NCBI GenBank assembly: GCA_964242115.1
Contig: CAXSZX010000012.1
Span: forward strand, 62,001-126,000
Direction of reading: 5' to 3'
DNA length: 64,000 nucleotides
Source: BOG-908 sp964242115
Lineage (GTDB): Bacteria; Pseudomonadota; Alphaproteobacteria; Acetobacterales; Acetobacteraceae
In this document: positions 48,927 through 57,358 of the stretch, piece by piece
How the letters are laid out: every line of letters begins with the position of its first letter
How positions within the stretch are numbered: the first letter of the stretch is position 1
Notes under the pieces: generated by a model
Told to the model about the DNA's origin: nothing
Databases searched by the model: none
The model's input: the letters and a program-made list of their open reading frames with translations, nothing else
Translations under genes and position numbers: made by a program

Positions 48927-49371
48927 TCATGTGGCAGGCACGCCGCACCGGCGCCACGTGCAACTGCACCGTCATCAGCCGCGCCGGCTCACCACCAACA
49001 ACCCCGGACCGGTGCCCCAGCCGCCCCTGCGCGTCACGCACGCAGCCCTGGTCCTCACCCAGCGAGATCTCCCCGGGCCCCATCTCCACCCGCGTGCCGT
49101 CCATCGCCTCCACCCACCACCGGCCGGACAGCGGCACGATCCACTGCGGCGCCGGGTTCTCGTGCCAGTCACCGACCCAACCCACCGGCTGCACGGTGAA
49201 CACCGCGGTCGCCTCGCTGCGCGCCTGCTTGTTGTTCCATTGCGGATCGGCCGCACCGACGCCTTTCAGCTCGAACTCGGTCAGCTCACAGCGCTGGTGG
49301 TGGCTGATGCCCTGCTCGTCGGTCCACAAGTGCCAATAGGAGATCGTCGGCTTCGGACCGGCTTCGCTCAT
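48922..49371 (-). CDS. Cupin-domain protein
   Basis: A 149-residue single-domain cupin. TVQPVGWVGDWHENPAPQWIVPLSGRWWVEAMDGTRVEMGPGEISLGEDQGC carries the two cupin motifs, with the His/Glu metal ligands in the WHENP and the GEISLGED segments. Last gene of the GMC-DoxX-cupin set, coupled by ATGA overlap to DoxX. Reaction unknown; likely a small-molecule oxygenase or sugar-binding cupin. Confidence 0.8.
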   Translation of the reverse strand: MSEAGPKPTISYWHLWTDEQGISHHQRCELTEFELKGVGAADPQWNNKQARSEATAVFTVQPVGWVGDWHENPAPQWIVPLSGRWWVEAMDGTRVEMGPGEISLGEDQGCVRDAQGRLGHRSGVVGGEPARLMTVQLHVAPVRRACHMK

Positions 49372-49832
49372 GGCGACACCACCGTGCTGTAAGGATGCGA
49401 CGAAGCCAGCGGGGCTGCTACGAACGCGCGCAAACCGCCATGCGCACCCACCACCAGCATCAGGAATCCACCTGCCAAAGAAAAGTTTTTCAAAAAATCC
49501 CAGAACAGGCCCCGGCCTTTGCTGTCGCCACCGGCCCAGAAGTCGCCTGGCCGCCAAAACCGCTTCCACAGCAGCGCGGTCACCATGCAGTAGCCGGCCA
49601 TCACGAACCCCGCCAGCCGGTCCGCCGTGCCGGTCAGGATCGCCAGCGGCATGAAGATCTCCACGCACAACCCTGCCACGATCAGCAACACCGCCAACGC
49701 GCCCGGTACCATCTCGCGCGCCTGACCCACCGCGCCGCTGAAGTTCAGCAGCTTGTCCAGCGCGCTGAACGGAAAGAAAAGCATTACCAGCAGGTAGCGC
49801 ACCGCCAGCACGCCGAGCGTCGCACTGGTCAC
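49368..49832 (-). CDS. DoxX-family membrane protein
   Basis: A 154-residue protein with four predicted membrane helices: LGVLAVRYLLVMLFFPFSALDKLLNF, MVPGALAVLLIVAGLCVEIFMPLAIL, LAGFVMAGYCMVTALLWKRFW, and FSLAGGFLMLVVGAHGG. The GMC-coupled position suggests passing electrons to quinone as in other DoxX/DoxD proteins, an inference. GTG 49832 overlaps the GMC stop (GTGA), which fixes the start although it is not ATG. Confidence 0.8.
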   Translation of the reverse strand: MTSATLGVLAVRYLLVMLFFPFSALDKLLNFSGAVGQAREMVPGALAVLLIVAGLCVEIFMPLAILTGTADRLAGFVMAGYCMVTALLWKRFWRPGDFWAGGDSKGRGLFWDFLKNFSLAGGFLMLVVGAHGGLRAFVAAPLASSHPYSTVVSP

Positions 49833-51400
49833 GCGCAGATCCGTTCCTGTATGTGCGCCGCCACCCGCAGCGCGTTGGCGATGATCGTCAGCGTCGGGTT
49901 CACGGCACCGATCGAGGGGAAGAAGCTCGCATCCGTCACGTAGAGGTTGTCCACCTCGTGCGCCCGGCAGTTCAGGTCCAGCACGGAGCTGGCCGGATCG
50001 GTGCCGAACCGCACGGTGCCCGCCTGGTGCGCGGTGCCGCTGATCGGGATGCCTTTGCCGAGGTAGAGGCTGCGCTCGAGCATGATCGGATGTGCGCCGA
50101 CCCGGCTGAGGTAATGCTCCAGCTTCTTCTTCAGCCGCCGGTGCGCTTCCTGCCCCTGCTCCTCCACGTCGAGCACTACCTTGCCGTCGTCGTAGAAGAT
50201 ACGGTTCTGCGGCCGCGGCAGGTCTTCCGATGACAACCAGAAATCCATCGAGTGCAGCGCCATCTTGTCGAACGGCATCTCCGGGAACCACTCCAGCCAG
50301 GCCGGCAGCGACTCGCCCTTGATCTGGTCGGCGTGAGAGCTGGCGCACATCTGGATCAGCCCCAACGGGTAATCCCAGTCGTCGGCACCGAAGTAGAAGT
50401 CGCTGATCGCCAGCGTCTTCTGGAACACCGTGTGGTTCGGCTCGCGCATCAGCGCCATCAGCACGGACTGGTTGTGCCGCATGTAGTTGCGCCCAACCTG
50501 GCCGGACCCGTTGGCCAGCCCGTGCGGGTGCGCGTCGTTGGCCGAGCGCAGCAACAACAACGCCGAAGATAGCGCCCCGCACGCCACCACTACGATGTCG
50601 GCGCTGTACGTCCTTGTGACACCGCCACGCTCCACGCAAACACCCGTCACGCTGCGCCCGTCCGCGCCGGTCTCCAGCTTGGTCACGTAAGCGCCGGTCA
50701 GCAGCTCCACGTTGGCATGCGCCGCCAGCGTCGGGTCCACGCACATCACCTGTGCATCCGCCTTGCCGTTCAGCAGGCACGGAAACCCGTCGAAGGCGTC
50801 GCAACGGATGCAGATGCTGGTGGGCGTCGGCTTGCCGTCACGCTCGTCCAGCTTGATGCCGAGCGGCAGGTGGTACGGCCGCAAACCTTCCTTCGTCAGG
50901 CTGTCGTGCAAGCCCTGGATGCGCGGCTCGTGGCTGACCGGCGGGTGCGGGTAGGGGCCGCTCGCCGGCGGTTCCAGCGGGTCCTCGCCACGCTGGCCAT
51001 GCACGGCGAACAGCTTCTCAGCCTCGGTGTAGAACGGCTCGAACGCGTCGTATTTCAGCGGCCAGGCCGGCGAGACGCCTTCCTGGTGCACCACCTCGTC
51101 GAAGTCGCGCTCGCGCAGGCGGAACAGCGCCGCGCCGTACACCTTCGAGTTGCCGCCGACGTAGTAGTGCAGCCCCGGATGGAATTTCCGTCCGTCACGC
51201 CCGTACCAGGTCTCCGGCGCCTGGTAGGCGCCGTCCACGAACACCGTCTTGCTGTCCCAGTTGGCCTGGCTGCGGGGCAGGTAACCGCCACGCTCGAGGA
51301 TCAGGATGCGCTTGCCGGTGGGCGCCAGGCGGTGCGCGAGGGAGGCGCCGCCGGGGCCGCTGCCGACCACGATGATGTCGTAATGTTCAGGCATTTTCAT
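49829..51400 (-). CDS. GMC-family FAD oxidoreductase
   Basis: A 523-residue flavoenzyme. FAD-binding DIIVVGSGPGGASLAHRLAPTGKRILILERGG at the N-terminus, GGNSKVYGAALFRLRERDFDE as the GMC signature-like loop, a cysteine cluster ICIRCDAFDGFPC and the C-terminal active-site DASFFPSIGAVNPTLTIIANALRVA with the conserved Asn. Similar to the large subunits of membrane alcohol/sugar dehydrogenases in acetic acid bacteria, but the small and cytochrome subunits are not here. MKMPEHYD start at 51400; ATG 51394 also possible. Confidence 0.9.
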   Translation of the reverse strand: MKMPEHYDIIVVGSGPGGASLAHRLAPTGKRILILERGGYLPRSQANWDSKTVFVDGAYQAPETWYGRDGRKFHPGLHYYVGGNSKVYGAALFRLRERDFDEVVHQEGVSPAWPLKYDAFEPFYTEAEKLFAVHGQRGEDPLEPPASGPYPHPPVSHEPRIQGLHDSLTKEGLRPYHLPLGIKLDERDGKPTPTSICIRCDAFDGFPCLLNGKADAQVMCVDPTLAAHANVELLTGAYVTKLETGADGRSVTGVCVERGGVTRTYSADIVVVACGALSSALLLLRSANDAHPHGLANGSGQVGRNYMRHNQSVLMALMREPNHTVFQKTLAISDFYFGADDWDYPLGLIQMCASSHADQIKGESLPAWLEWFPEMPFDKMALHSMDFWLSSEDLPRPQNRIFYDDGKVVLDVEEQGQEAHRRLKKKLEHYLSRVGAHPIMLERSLYLGKGIPISGTAHQAGTVRFGTDPASSVLDLNCRAHEVDNLYVTDASFFPSIGAVNPTLTIIANALRVAAHIQERICA

Positions 51401-51424
51401 GAAGCGTCTGGGCGTCGGCGCGGT

Positions 51425-51557
51425 TCCAAGGCCTTCTTTTCTGAACAAAAGAAGCAAACGACTCTTATCGTGGCTGTCGCGGCCTTCTCCGGTGAGCGCG
51501 CGACAGCGAAGTCAAAGCTTTTTGGTTCTCTTTCATGAAAGAACTGCTTGCTTGCTT
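51425..51557. repeat. BHR repeat copy 14
   Basis: Left arm CAAGGCCTTCTTTTCTG, ACAAAAGAAGCAAACG; centre GGCTGTCGCGG and CTCCGGTGAGCGCGCGACAGC, same subtype as copy 12; right arm AAAGCTTTTTGGTTC, ATGAAAGAACTGCTTGC. The stop codon of the next gene (51556-51558) overlaps its right end. Confidence 0.85.
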
Positions 51558-53181
51558 ACGGCGCCAGCCCCCGCAACCCGCCCACCGGCAAGTCCATGAC
51601 ATCGACCACGAACTGGCCCACCTCAATCCGCTCCGCCGGCTGCCCGAACTGCCCCGTCACCGTGCCTTCCGAGAGCTCCAGCCGGCTAGGGTCGCGCGCC
51701 ACGATGAAGAACACCCGACCGTGCCAGTCGCGCGCCGCCGTGCGGAACCAGTCCATGTTGTCGAACCAGCGGATCGGTTCCACGTGCGGGCCCGCCGCCT
51801 CGATCAGCGGCAGGCTGGTGATCTGGCGGTCCGACAGCGCGGTCAGGATCGTGCCCTCCCAGTAGCCGCCGTACCCGCGGGTGAGCCCATGCGCCCGCAA
51901 CGCGGCGATCAGCTGGCCCACCTGAGGCACTGCGATGTATCTTCCCGGCCAGCCCGGCGGCAGCGCCAGCACGCCCACCAGCACGGAGGCCGCCAGGCAG
52001 CCCGCGCCGTAGAGCGACGGCAGCGTCATCCGCCCGAACTGCCGCGCTGCCAGGATCGATCCGGCCACCGCCGCCGGGTAGAAGAAGCGGGCGCAGTAAT
52101 CGTCCACGATCACCGCGGTGATGGTGGCGCTGACGAAGCAGAACGCCGCGCTGAACCACAGCAGGTGGCCGAGGTCGGTTGCCGGCGCCGCCCGCGCCCT
52201 GTCCGGCCAGGTGCACACGCGCCGGTACACTTGCCATCCCTGGTCGAGCAGGGCGACCCCCACCGCGGCGGCCAGCGGCGCCCGCACCAGGTAGATCACC
52301 GGACCGCCCACCAGCCGGCTGTCCACCGGACGCCCGAAGAACTCGGCGCCCAGCAGCCGCATCATCGCGGCCAGCCCGAAAGCGATGTTGTGCGGCAGGT
52401 CCTGCAGCGCTGCGAGCATCATGAACAGCGGCGGCGTCTCGAACCCGCCGGTGGTTTGCATGGCGTGCACCAGCGGACGGGCCAGCAACACCCCGCCGGC
52501 CACCGCGGCGATGCGTAGCGCCGGACGCACGCTGCCGCCCGGCCCGCGCAGCCGCAGCACGCACACCGCCACCACCGGCAGGCACGCGGTCACGACGTAG
52601 ATCGGGTCGGAGAAGCTGCCCACCAGCACCAGGCCGAACAGCGCCGCCGCGTCTGCCGCCTCTCGCCGCGGCGGCCGGGCGTCCTGCCACGTCAGCAGCG
52701 CGAAGGTGGCCAGCACCAGCAGGATGGTGAAGCCGTGCGAGGCGATGCTGGTGAGGAACCCGTCGCGGAACCCGTGGTCGAAGATGTTGAAGGCCAGCAG
52801 CGCCAGGGCGATGGCGGCAATGCCGGGCCGGGTGCCCCGCGGCGCTCCCACGCAGGCCAGCCGCGTGCCGAGCAGCGCCACGCTCGCCCAGATCAGCCCT
52901 TCTGCCACCTGCATGAACACTGGGTGAAAGCCGAACACCAGGCGCAGCACGGCTTGGCCCAGCACGTCGGTGGGGTAGTAGTTGTCCGGCGCCATCACCC
53001 AGCCGTGCAGGTTCCAATTCCCCTCGGCCACCTCTACGCCGGCGAGGAAGTTGCCGCTGTCGTCGGAGTTGCGGAACGCGCGGTTGGTCAGCGCGAAACG
53101 GAACGCGGCGAGCAGGAGGAAGCCGGCTACCGGCAGCGCCGATCGCCGCGCCCAGGTGCGGGGCCGCGTTGGAGTGAGCAC
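51556..53181 (-). CDS. Polytopic membrane protein, GT-C/PMT-like
   Basis: A 541-residue protein with about 10-12 membrane helices and an early periplasmic loop rich in acidic residues (RNSDDSGNFLAGVEVAEGNWNLHGW), the shape of GT-C glycosyltransferases and lipid-linked sugar transferases. The C-terminal ~130 residues are soluble (GGYWEGTILTALSDRQITSLP...). GTG 53181 start. No exact family; donor and acceptor unknown. Confidence 0.65.
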   Translation of the reverse strand: MLTPTRPRTWARRSALPVAGFLLLAAFRFALTNRAFRNSDDSGNFLAGVEVAEGNWNLHGWVMAPDNYYPTDVLGQAVLRLVFGFHPVFMQVAEGLIWASVALLGTRLACVGAPRGTRPGIAAIALALLAFNIFDHGFRDGFLTSIASHGFTILLVLATFALLTWQDARPPRREAADAAALFGLVLVGSFSDPIYVVTACLPVVAVCVLRLRGPGGSVRPALRIAAVAGGVLLARPLVHAMQTTGGFETPPLFMMLAALQDLPHNIAFGLAAMMRLLGAEFFGRPVDSRLVGGPVIYLVRAPLAAAVGVALLDQGWQVYRRVCTWPDRARAAPATDLGHLLWFSAAFCFVSATITAVIVDDYCARFFYPAAVAGSILAARQFGRMTLPSLYGAGCLAASVLVGVLALPPGWPGRYIAVPQVGQLIAALRAHGLTRGYGGYWEGTILTALSDRQITSLPLIEAAGPHVEPIRWFDNMDWFRTAARDWHGRVFFIVARDPSRLELSEGTVTGQFGQPAERIEVGQFVVDVMDLPVGGLRGLAP

Positions 53182-53212
53182 CGGGGGCTTCTGCGGGAGC
53201 GGCGAAGGCTAG

Positions 53213-53359
53213 GCAAGCGGTTCTTTTTTGAAAAAAACCACCAAAAAACTTTTGTCTCCGTGAGTTGTGCCGGGTTGAGACGCGTCAGTTCAGCCGTCCG
53301 CGACAGCGCTCGCAAAAGCTTTTTGCTTCTTTTTCTCGAAAAAGATGGCCTTGCTTGCT
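53213..53359. repeat. BHR repeat copy 15
   Basis: Perfect left terminus GGCAAGCGGTTCTTTTTTG, then AAAAAAACCACCAAAAAACTTTTG; centre GTCCGCGACAGC; right arm GCAAAAGCTTTTTGCTTC, TTTTTCTCG, AAAAAGATGGCCTTGC. Between two minus-strand genes. Confidence 0.88.
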
Positions 53360-53363
53360 GTAC

Positions 53364-54137
53364 TCAGATCCCCGCAAACCAGTTGAACCCAAGCTTCTCC
53401 CAGTATCCCGGCATGTAAGTGTTCGTCACCTCGATCGAGGTGATCCATTTCGGATTCTTATACCCCAGCTTGGTCGACGTCCGCAGACGCAACGGGTAGC
53501 CGAACGGCGCCGGCAGCGTCTCGCCGGCGTAGCGCGTGGCCAGCAACGTCTGCGGGTGCAGCGCGGTCGCCATGTCGATGCTGCTCGGGTAGTCGTCGGC
53601 GGTCTGGAAGTTCACGTATTTCGCCCGCAGGTCTGCGCCGACGTGTTCGAGAAACGCGCGCATCGGCACCCCGGACCACTGGCCGATGTAGTCCCAGCCT
53701 TCCACGCAGACGTGGCGGATGATCTCCTCCTGCTGCGGCAGCGTCTCGAACTGCGCGGCCGTCCACGGCGCCTTGTCGCGGATCTGGCCGGACAGCTCCA
53801 GCTTCCACGTGGCACCATCCACCGGACGCAGCTTCTCGATAGTGAAATACGCGTTGAACTTGGGCGGTTTGAGCACCATCGAGGCGGGGTAGGTCGGTGC
53901 CAGCGCGTTCGGGTCGAAGATCAGCGCCTGCACGCGGTCGTTGAACGCGGAGACACGGCGGAGCGCGCGTTCCACCGCCTCCGGCGTCTTCAGGCCGCAA
54001 CCGCTCAGCAGGCTCAGCGCGCCCAGAGACAAGGTGCCGCGCAGCAACCCGCGCCGCTCGACGCTGCGCACCAGCGCGCGGTTGTCGTCCAGCAGGCTGC
54101 GGTCCGGCGGCGCCGCCGGGCGGAACAGCGAGTTCAT
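53364..54137 (-). CDS. Sulfite-oxidase-fold molybdoenzyme (MsrP-like)
   Basis: A 257-residue catalytic protein. The molybdenum-binding cysteine is in RHVCVEGWDYIGQWSGVPM, with conserved YPLRLRTSTKLGYKNPKWI later. The export signal has a twin-arginine-like ERRGLLRGTLSLGALSLLSGCG, with a possible lipobox. A periplasmic partner to the cytochrome b gene that precedes it (overlap at 54134-54137). Resembles MsrP (methionine-sulfoxide reductase) but is shorter than the ~310-residue norm, so I leave the symbol empty. Confidence 0.8.
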   Translation of the reverse strand: MNSLFRPAAPPDRSLLDDNRALVRSVERRGLLRGTLSLGALSLLSGCGLKTPEAVERALRRVSAFNDRVQALIFDPNALAPTYPASMVLKPPKFNAYFTIEKLRPVDGATWKLELSGQIRDKAPWTAAQFETLPQQEEIIRHVCVEGWDYIGQWSGVPMRAFLEHVGADLRAKYVNFQTADDYPSSIDMATALHPQTLLATRYAGETLPAPFGYPLRLRTSTKLGYKNPKWITSIEVTNTYMPGYWEKLGFNWFAGI

Positions 54138-55285
54138 GGTGCGGCCCTTCCGCGCGGCGCGCCCGGTGCGGCATCGCGGTGCGCCGCGGCTGGCGTGCCA
54201 TGTCCCGCCGCCACCGTTGCTGCGTCGTCGCTGCCGGCCGGTTCTGGCGAAGCATCACGTGGCACTGCGACCGGTGCGGCTTGGCTGCGAGGCGCCGCTG
54301 TCGCGGTATCACCGGGTGCTGCCACTGGTGCGCCCTCGCTGCGCGTCGTGGCTGGCGTGCTGTCGTTTGTTGCCCCGGAAGTTGCGGCACCGATGCCCGC
54401 CACCGGCACGGCTTTGCCGTGTCCCGCCCGATGCGCAGCATCACCGGACGTCACCGGCGGCTCACCATGGCCGCGCGATACCTGCTGCACACCTTCGCTG
54501 TCAGGCTGCGGCGAACGCTCGTTGTGCGCCCACGTCAAGGTACGACCGCGCGCTGCCGGCAGGACACCACCGCGCGCCGCCGGCAGGACACCACCGCGAC
54601 CCCGCAGCACGACACGCGGACCGCCCGTCAGCATCGCCCACAGAGTCTGCGGCACCAGCAGCGACAGCGCCACGTGCACCACCAGGAACCCCACGATCAC
54701 CGACATGCCCGCAAAGTGCAGCACCCGCGCGCTCTGGAAACCGCCCAGCAGCGACACCAGCCCGGCAAACTGCACCGGCTTCCAGATCGCCAGCCCGGTC
54801 ACCACCTGGCTGACCCCGGCCAGGATCACCACGATGTAGAGCACCTTCTGCACCGCGTTGTACACGGTCAGGTCCTCGTGCGAGACGTGGAAGTGCAACG
54901 TGTCGCGCACCGTCTGCACCAGGTCGCGCACGCGGATCGGCAGCAGCCGCTCGCGCAAACGTCCGGTCACCACCCCGTAGGTGAGGTAGGCAAGCCCGTT
55001 TGCGGCCAGCAGCCACATGCCGGCGAAGTGCCACAGCAGGCTCTCCGGCGCCCAACTGCCCAGCCGGAACGAGGGGCTGAAATGCAGCCCGCGGATGATC
55101 ACCGAGTCGTCGTAGATCCCCCAGCCGGAGGTGATCATCACGATCATCGCCACCGCGTTGGTCCAGTGCATGATCCGCACCGGCACCGGGTGAAGCCGGC
55201 GCGTCCTCGCCACGGGGCTCACCCTCTCCGGCGCTGGTCCGGCCATCGAGGCTGCGGCATCCCTCATCGTGTGTCTCTCCTGCAT
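54134..55285 (-). CDS. Cytochrome b561-type membrane subunit with long C-terminal extension
   Basis: A 383-residue protein. Residues ~30-235 are a four-helix cytochrome b domain with heme-ligand histidines in RIMHWTNAVAMIVMITSGW, LLWHFAGMWLLAANGLAYL, RVLHFAGMSVIVGFLVVHVAL. From about 240 comes a ~145-residue Ala/Pro/Gly-rich hydrophilic tail with a duplicated GGVLPAARGGVLPAARG and further loose repeats, which is foreign to the family. Feeds electrons to the coupled molybdoenzyme. Start at 55267 or 55285. Confidence 0.85.
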   Translation of the reverse strand: MQERHTMRDAAASMAGPAPERVSPVARTRRLHPVPVRIMHWTNAVAMIVMITSGWGIYDDSVIIRGLHFSPSFRLGSWAPESLLWHFAGMWLLAANGLAYLTYGVVTGRLRERLLPIRVRDLVQTVRDTLHFHVSHEDLTVYNAVQKVLYIVVILAGVSQVVTGLAIWKPVQFAGLVSLLGGFQSARVLHFAGMSVIVGFLVVHVALSLLVPQTLWAMLTGGPRVVLRGRGGVLPAARGGVLPAARGRTLTWAHNERSPQPDSEGVQQVSRGHGEPPVTSGDAAHRAGHGKAVPVAGIGAATSGATNDSTPATTRSEGAPVAAPGDTATAAPRSQAAPVAVPRDASPEPAGSDDAATVAAGHGTPAAAHRDAAPGAPRGRAAP

Positions 55286-55307
55286 GCGGGGTATGGCCGT
55301 CGGCGCC

Positions 55308-55757
55308 TCAATGCGGCGGCTTGGCCAGCCCGACCTTTATGATGTCGCCCGGCGGCAGCGGCGTCGCGTCCGCTGCTGCGAAGGTGGGGAACCTGCCGAG
55401 CTGCGCCGGGGTGAAATCCATCACCTCAACCACCTGGCCGAGCAGCGTCACCGCGTCGATCGGCACCGCGATCGGCCGGGAGAAGAAGCCGAGAAAACCG
55501 CCATAGCTCATCACCAGCTCGACCTGCCCGTCGGGGCGCCTGACCACGCTGCGCACCCGGCCGAGGCTGTTCTGGCTCTCGACTGGTTCTATCACCGCGC
55601 GGTGCAGCAGCGTGGCGACCACCACCGGCTGCGGAAAGCGGCGGGAGGCTGATTGCTGCAGGCTCATCCCCTGCGTCGCCGGCTCCTGTGCCGCGGCGCA
55701 GGAGCCGGCGGCAAGCCAAAGGCAAAGGACGGCGAGGCGGCTGCATGGCACGGACAA
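55308..55757 (-). CDS. Periplasmic PRC-barrel-like protein
   Basis: A 149-residue protein with a Sec signal (SRLAVLCLWLAAGSCAAA, cut before QEPATQ). The mature part has SLGRVRSVVRRPDGQVELVMSYGGFLGFFSRPIAVPIDAVTLLGQ, which matches a PRC-barrel strand order. Upstream of the cytochrome b/molybdoenzyme pair on the same strand with 22-40 bp spacing, so likely co-transcribed. Confidence 0.7.
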   Translation of the reverse strand: MSVPCSRLAVLCLWLAAGSCAAAQEPATQGMSLQQSASRRFPQPVVVATLLHRAVIEPVESQNSLGRVRSVVRRPDGQVELVMSYGGFLGFFSRPIAVPIDAVTLLGQVVEVMDFTPAQLGRFPTFAAADATPLPPGDIIKVGLAKPPH

Positions 55758-56218
55758 TCTCCGGTCGGATGTTTTCGTTGTCGTCCTAACCGGTTCGATC
55801 CAACGGCTTCGGCCGTTTCATCCTAAGCCGCCCAGGCGTCACGCTCACAGAACAGTGATGTGAGACACCCGCTCCGACGAGCGGGCCCGGAGAACCGGCC
55901 GCCATGTGTGGCGCCACGCCTGCGAACCCTTGCGTTGTCTGACCGGGCCCACCTCAGGCGGCTCGATACGACCCTGCATCCGGCCTGATACGCCCGAGCC
56001 CGGCGACGCGGCCGGCTCGCTGCTATACTGATTGCGCAACAAGGCCGGCGGCTGGGGCGAGGTAGGGTGCGCCGAGGTTCCCGTGCTGTCGTTTGCGACG
56101 CAGGTCGGCAACGAACGCGAAACTGAAGGCAAAGGCGTTTTCGTTGGTGCGACGTTTCAAGCCAGCCGCGACCGCGCGTCGGACGAAGCTTGGTCGTCTT
56201 CGGTAGCGCACCGCACGA
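55758..56218. other. Long intergenic region with one hairpin
   Basis: About 460 bp between the PRC-barrel gene start and the DUF4239 remnants. One strong hairpin CCCGCTC-CGAC-GAGCGGG (55868-55885). Short open frames on both strands here lack ribosome sites and recognisable content, so I call no gene. Confidence 0.5.
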
Positions 56219-56455
56219 CTAGTGCTGGAGCGACTGGACCGCTGCGACGAGCGATCCGGACGGCACATGGACCAGGCCGGTGAACGGCGAACGGGCTTCA
56301 AGGATGAGCATGACGGCAGCGGCGACCGCGGTGGCACTCAGGATCAAAGCAACGATCGCGGTCGCATGTGGCGGCATGAACAGGCCGTAGCTGACGAACA
56401 GGACAGAGAGCCACAGGGTTACGATCGCAACGACGGCCTGTGCGACTACAGTATC
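56219..56455 (-). pseudogene. DUF4239-like membrane protein, C-terminal fragment (left)
   Basis: Minus-strand translation from ~56452 reads VVAQAVVAIVTLWLSVLFVSYGLFMPPHATAIVALILSATAVAAAV, MLILEARSPFTGLVHVPSG, ending at TAG 56221-56219. This is the C-terminal two-helix end of a DUF4239 (bestrophin-like) protein; no start codon or N-terminal half exists. It meets the right-hand fragment head to head near 56455. Confidence 0.6.
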
Positions 56456-56833
56456 GCCACTTTAAAGTTGCTTGAAAGGCTGCAGACCGACATCCTCGGG
56501 TTGACACCTTCGAACGACACGCAGCGCTGGCTGCAGGCGCAGTCGCTGCAGACGTCGGCCGCACTGTTGGCGGCGCGATGGCAGCTTTCGCAGAATAGCG
56601 CAAACACCCCCAAACAGCTCCTGCTGCTCGTGATGTTCTGGTTCACCATCATATTCGCCAGTTTCGGCATGTTTGCGCCACGCAACACCGTCGCGATCGT
56701 CGCCATTCTTCTGTGCTCGATCGGAGTGGGCAGCGCGGTCCGGGTCATAACGGAGCTGCAGAACCCGTTTGACGGTTTGATCCGCCTTTCCAGCACGCCG
56801 CTCATCGCTGCGTCGGCAGCCATCAACCGTTGA
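56455..56833 (+). pseudogene. DUF4239-like membrane protein, C-terminal fragment (right)
   Basis: Plus-strand residues LKLLERLQTDILGL, LLLLVMFWFTIIFASFGMFAPRNTVAIVAILLCSIGVGSAV, and ELQNPFDGLIRLSSTPLIAA are the middle and C-terminal part of a DUF4239 protein. The frame stays open upstream to 56222, but that stretch is the antisense of the left fragment, so the N-terminal half is missing. Homologous to, but not identical with, the left fragment. Confidence 0.6.
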
Positions 56834-56852
56834 TCGGCTGCACGATGCTTCA

Positions 56853-56956
56853 GCGACGAAGAAAAATTTTCGCCCTGCTGTCGCGGCGCCTGCCTCAGCA
56901 GGTATCAAAGGCAACAAAAGTTTCGGTGAATTTTCAAAGAACCGTTTGCTTGCCTG
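56853..56956. repeat. BHR repeat copy 16
   Basis: Left arm eroded (CGACGAAGAAAAATTTTCG); centre GCTGTCGCGGCGCCTG and CAGCAGG; right arm AACAAAAGTTTCGG, TTTTC, AAAGAACCGTTTGCTTGC. Between the DUF4239 fragment and the His-rich gene. Confidence 0.7.
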
Positions 56957-56967
56957 CACTCAAACCA

Positions 56968-57195
56968 TCAAACCAACACGTCCAGCAAAGACCCACTCTG
57001 CGCAGAGCTCCCGGTCTGGCTGCTATCCGCCGTCACCAGGTTCGCCGCCTTGCCGCCGCCGCCATGATGGTGATGCCCGCGCGACGCGCCCTGCGTGCTG
57101 CCGGACTGCTGCGTCGGGCTGCTCTGCACGCTCGTCTGCGCCTGAGGAATTCTAAAGGCCGTGTTGGTTGCGGCCAGGCTCGATACGCTCATCAT
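56968..57195 (-). CDS. Small His/Gly-rich protein
   Basis: A 75-residue Ser/Gln/Thr-rich protein (MMSVSSLAATNTAFRIPQAQ) with a GHHHHGGGGKAANLV cluster and a C-terminal SLLDVLV. No signal peptide. GGAG before the start at 57195 is well placed. A metal-binding role can be guessed from the four histidines only. Codon bias agrees with host genes. Confidence 0.5.
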   Translation of the reverse strand: MMSVSSLAATNTAFRIPQAQTSVQSSPTQQSGSTQGASRGHHHHGGGGKAANLVTADSSQTGSSAQSGSLLDVLV

Positions 57196-57265
57196 GGTCT
57201 CCGGACGGTCGCGACGGCGCGAGTTTCGTCCGGAAAGATGGCGATCTCGTTAATGGAGCGACAAA

Positions 57266-57354
57266 AAGGCAAGCGGTTCTTTTTTGGAAAAAAACCAAAA
57301 ACTTTTGCTGCTTTGGGTGCGCCGTGTGGAGACATTCGCTGCGGCGCACCCTGG
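57266..57354. repeat. BHR repeat copy 17 (left arm) with strong hairpin
   Basis: Perfect left terminus GGCAAGCGGTTCTTTTTTGG, AAAAAAACCAAAAACTTTTG. In place of the usual centre it has a 9-bp stem GGGTGCGCC / GGCGCACCC (57315-57351) and no right arm. Sits in the 3' region of the Spy-like gene. Confidence 0.75.
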
Positions 57355-57358
57355 ATTT

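Noticed and set aside
56032..56283. 83-codon plus-strand frame upstream of the DUF4239 fragments
   Set aside because: No ribosome site, no recognisable content, and its end overlaps the antisense of the left DUF4239 fragment.
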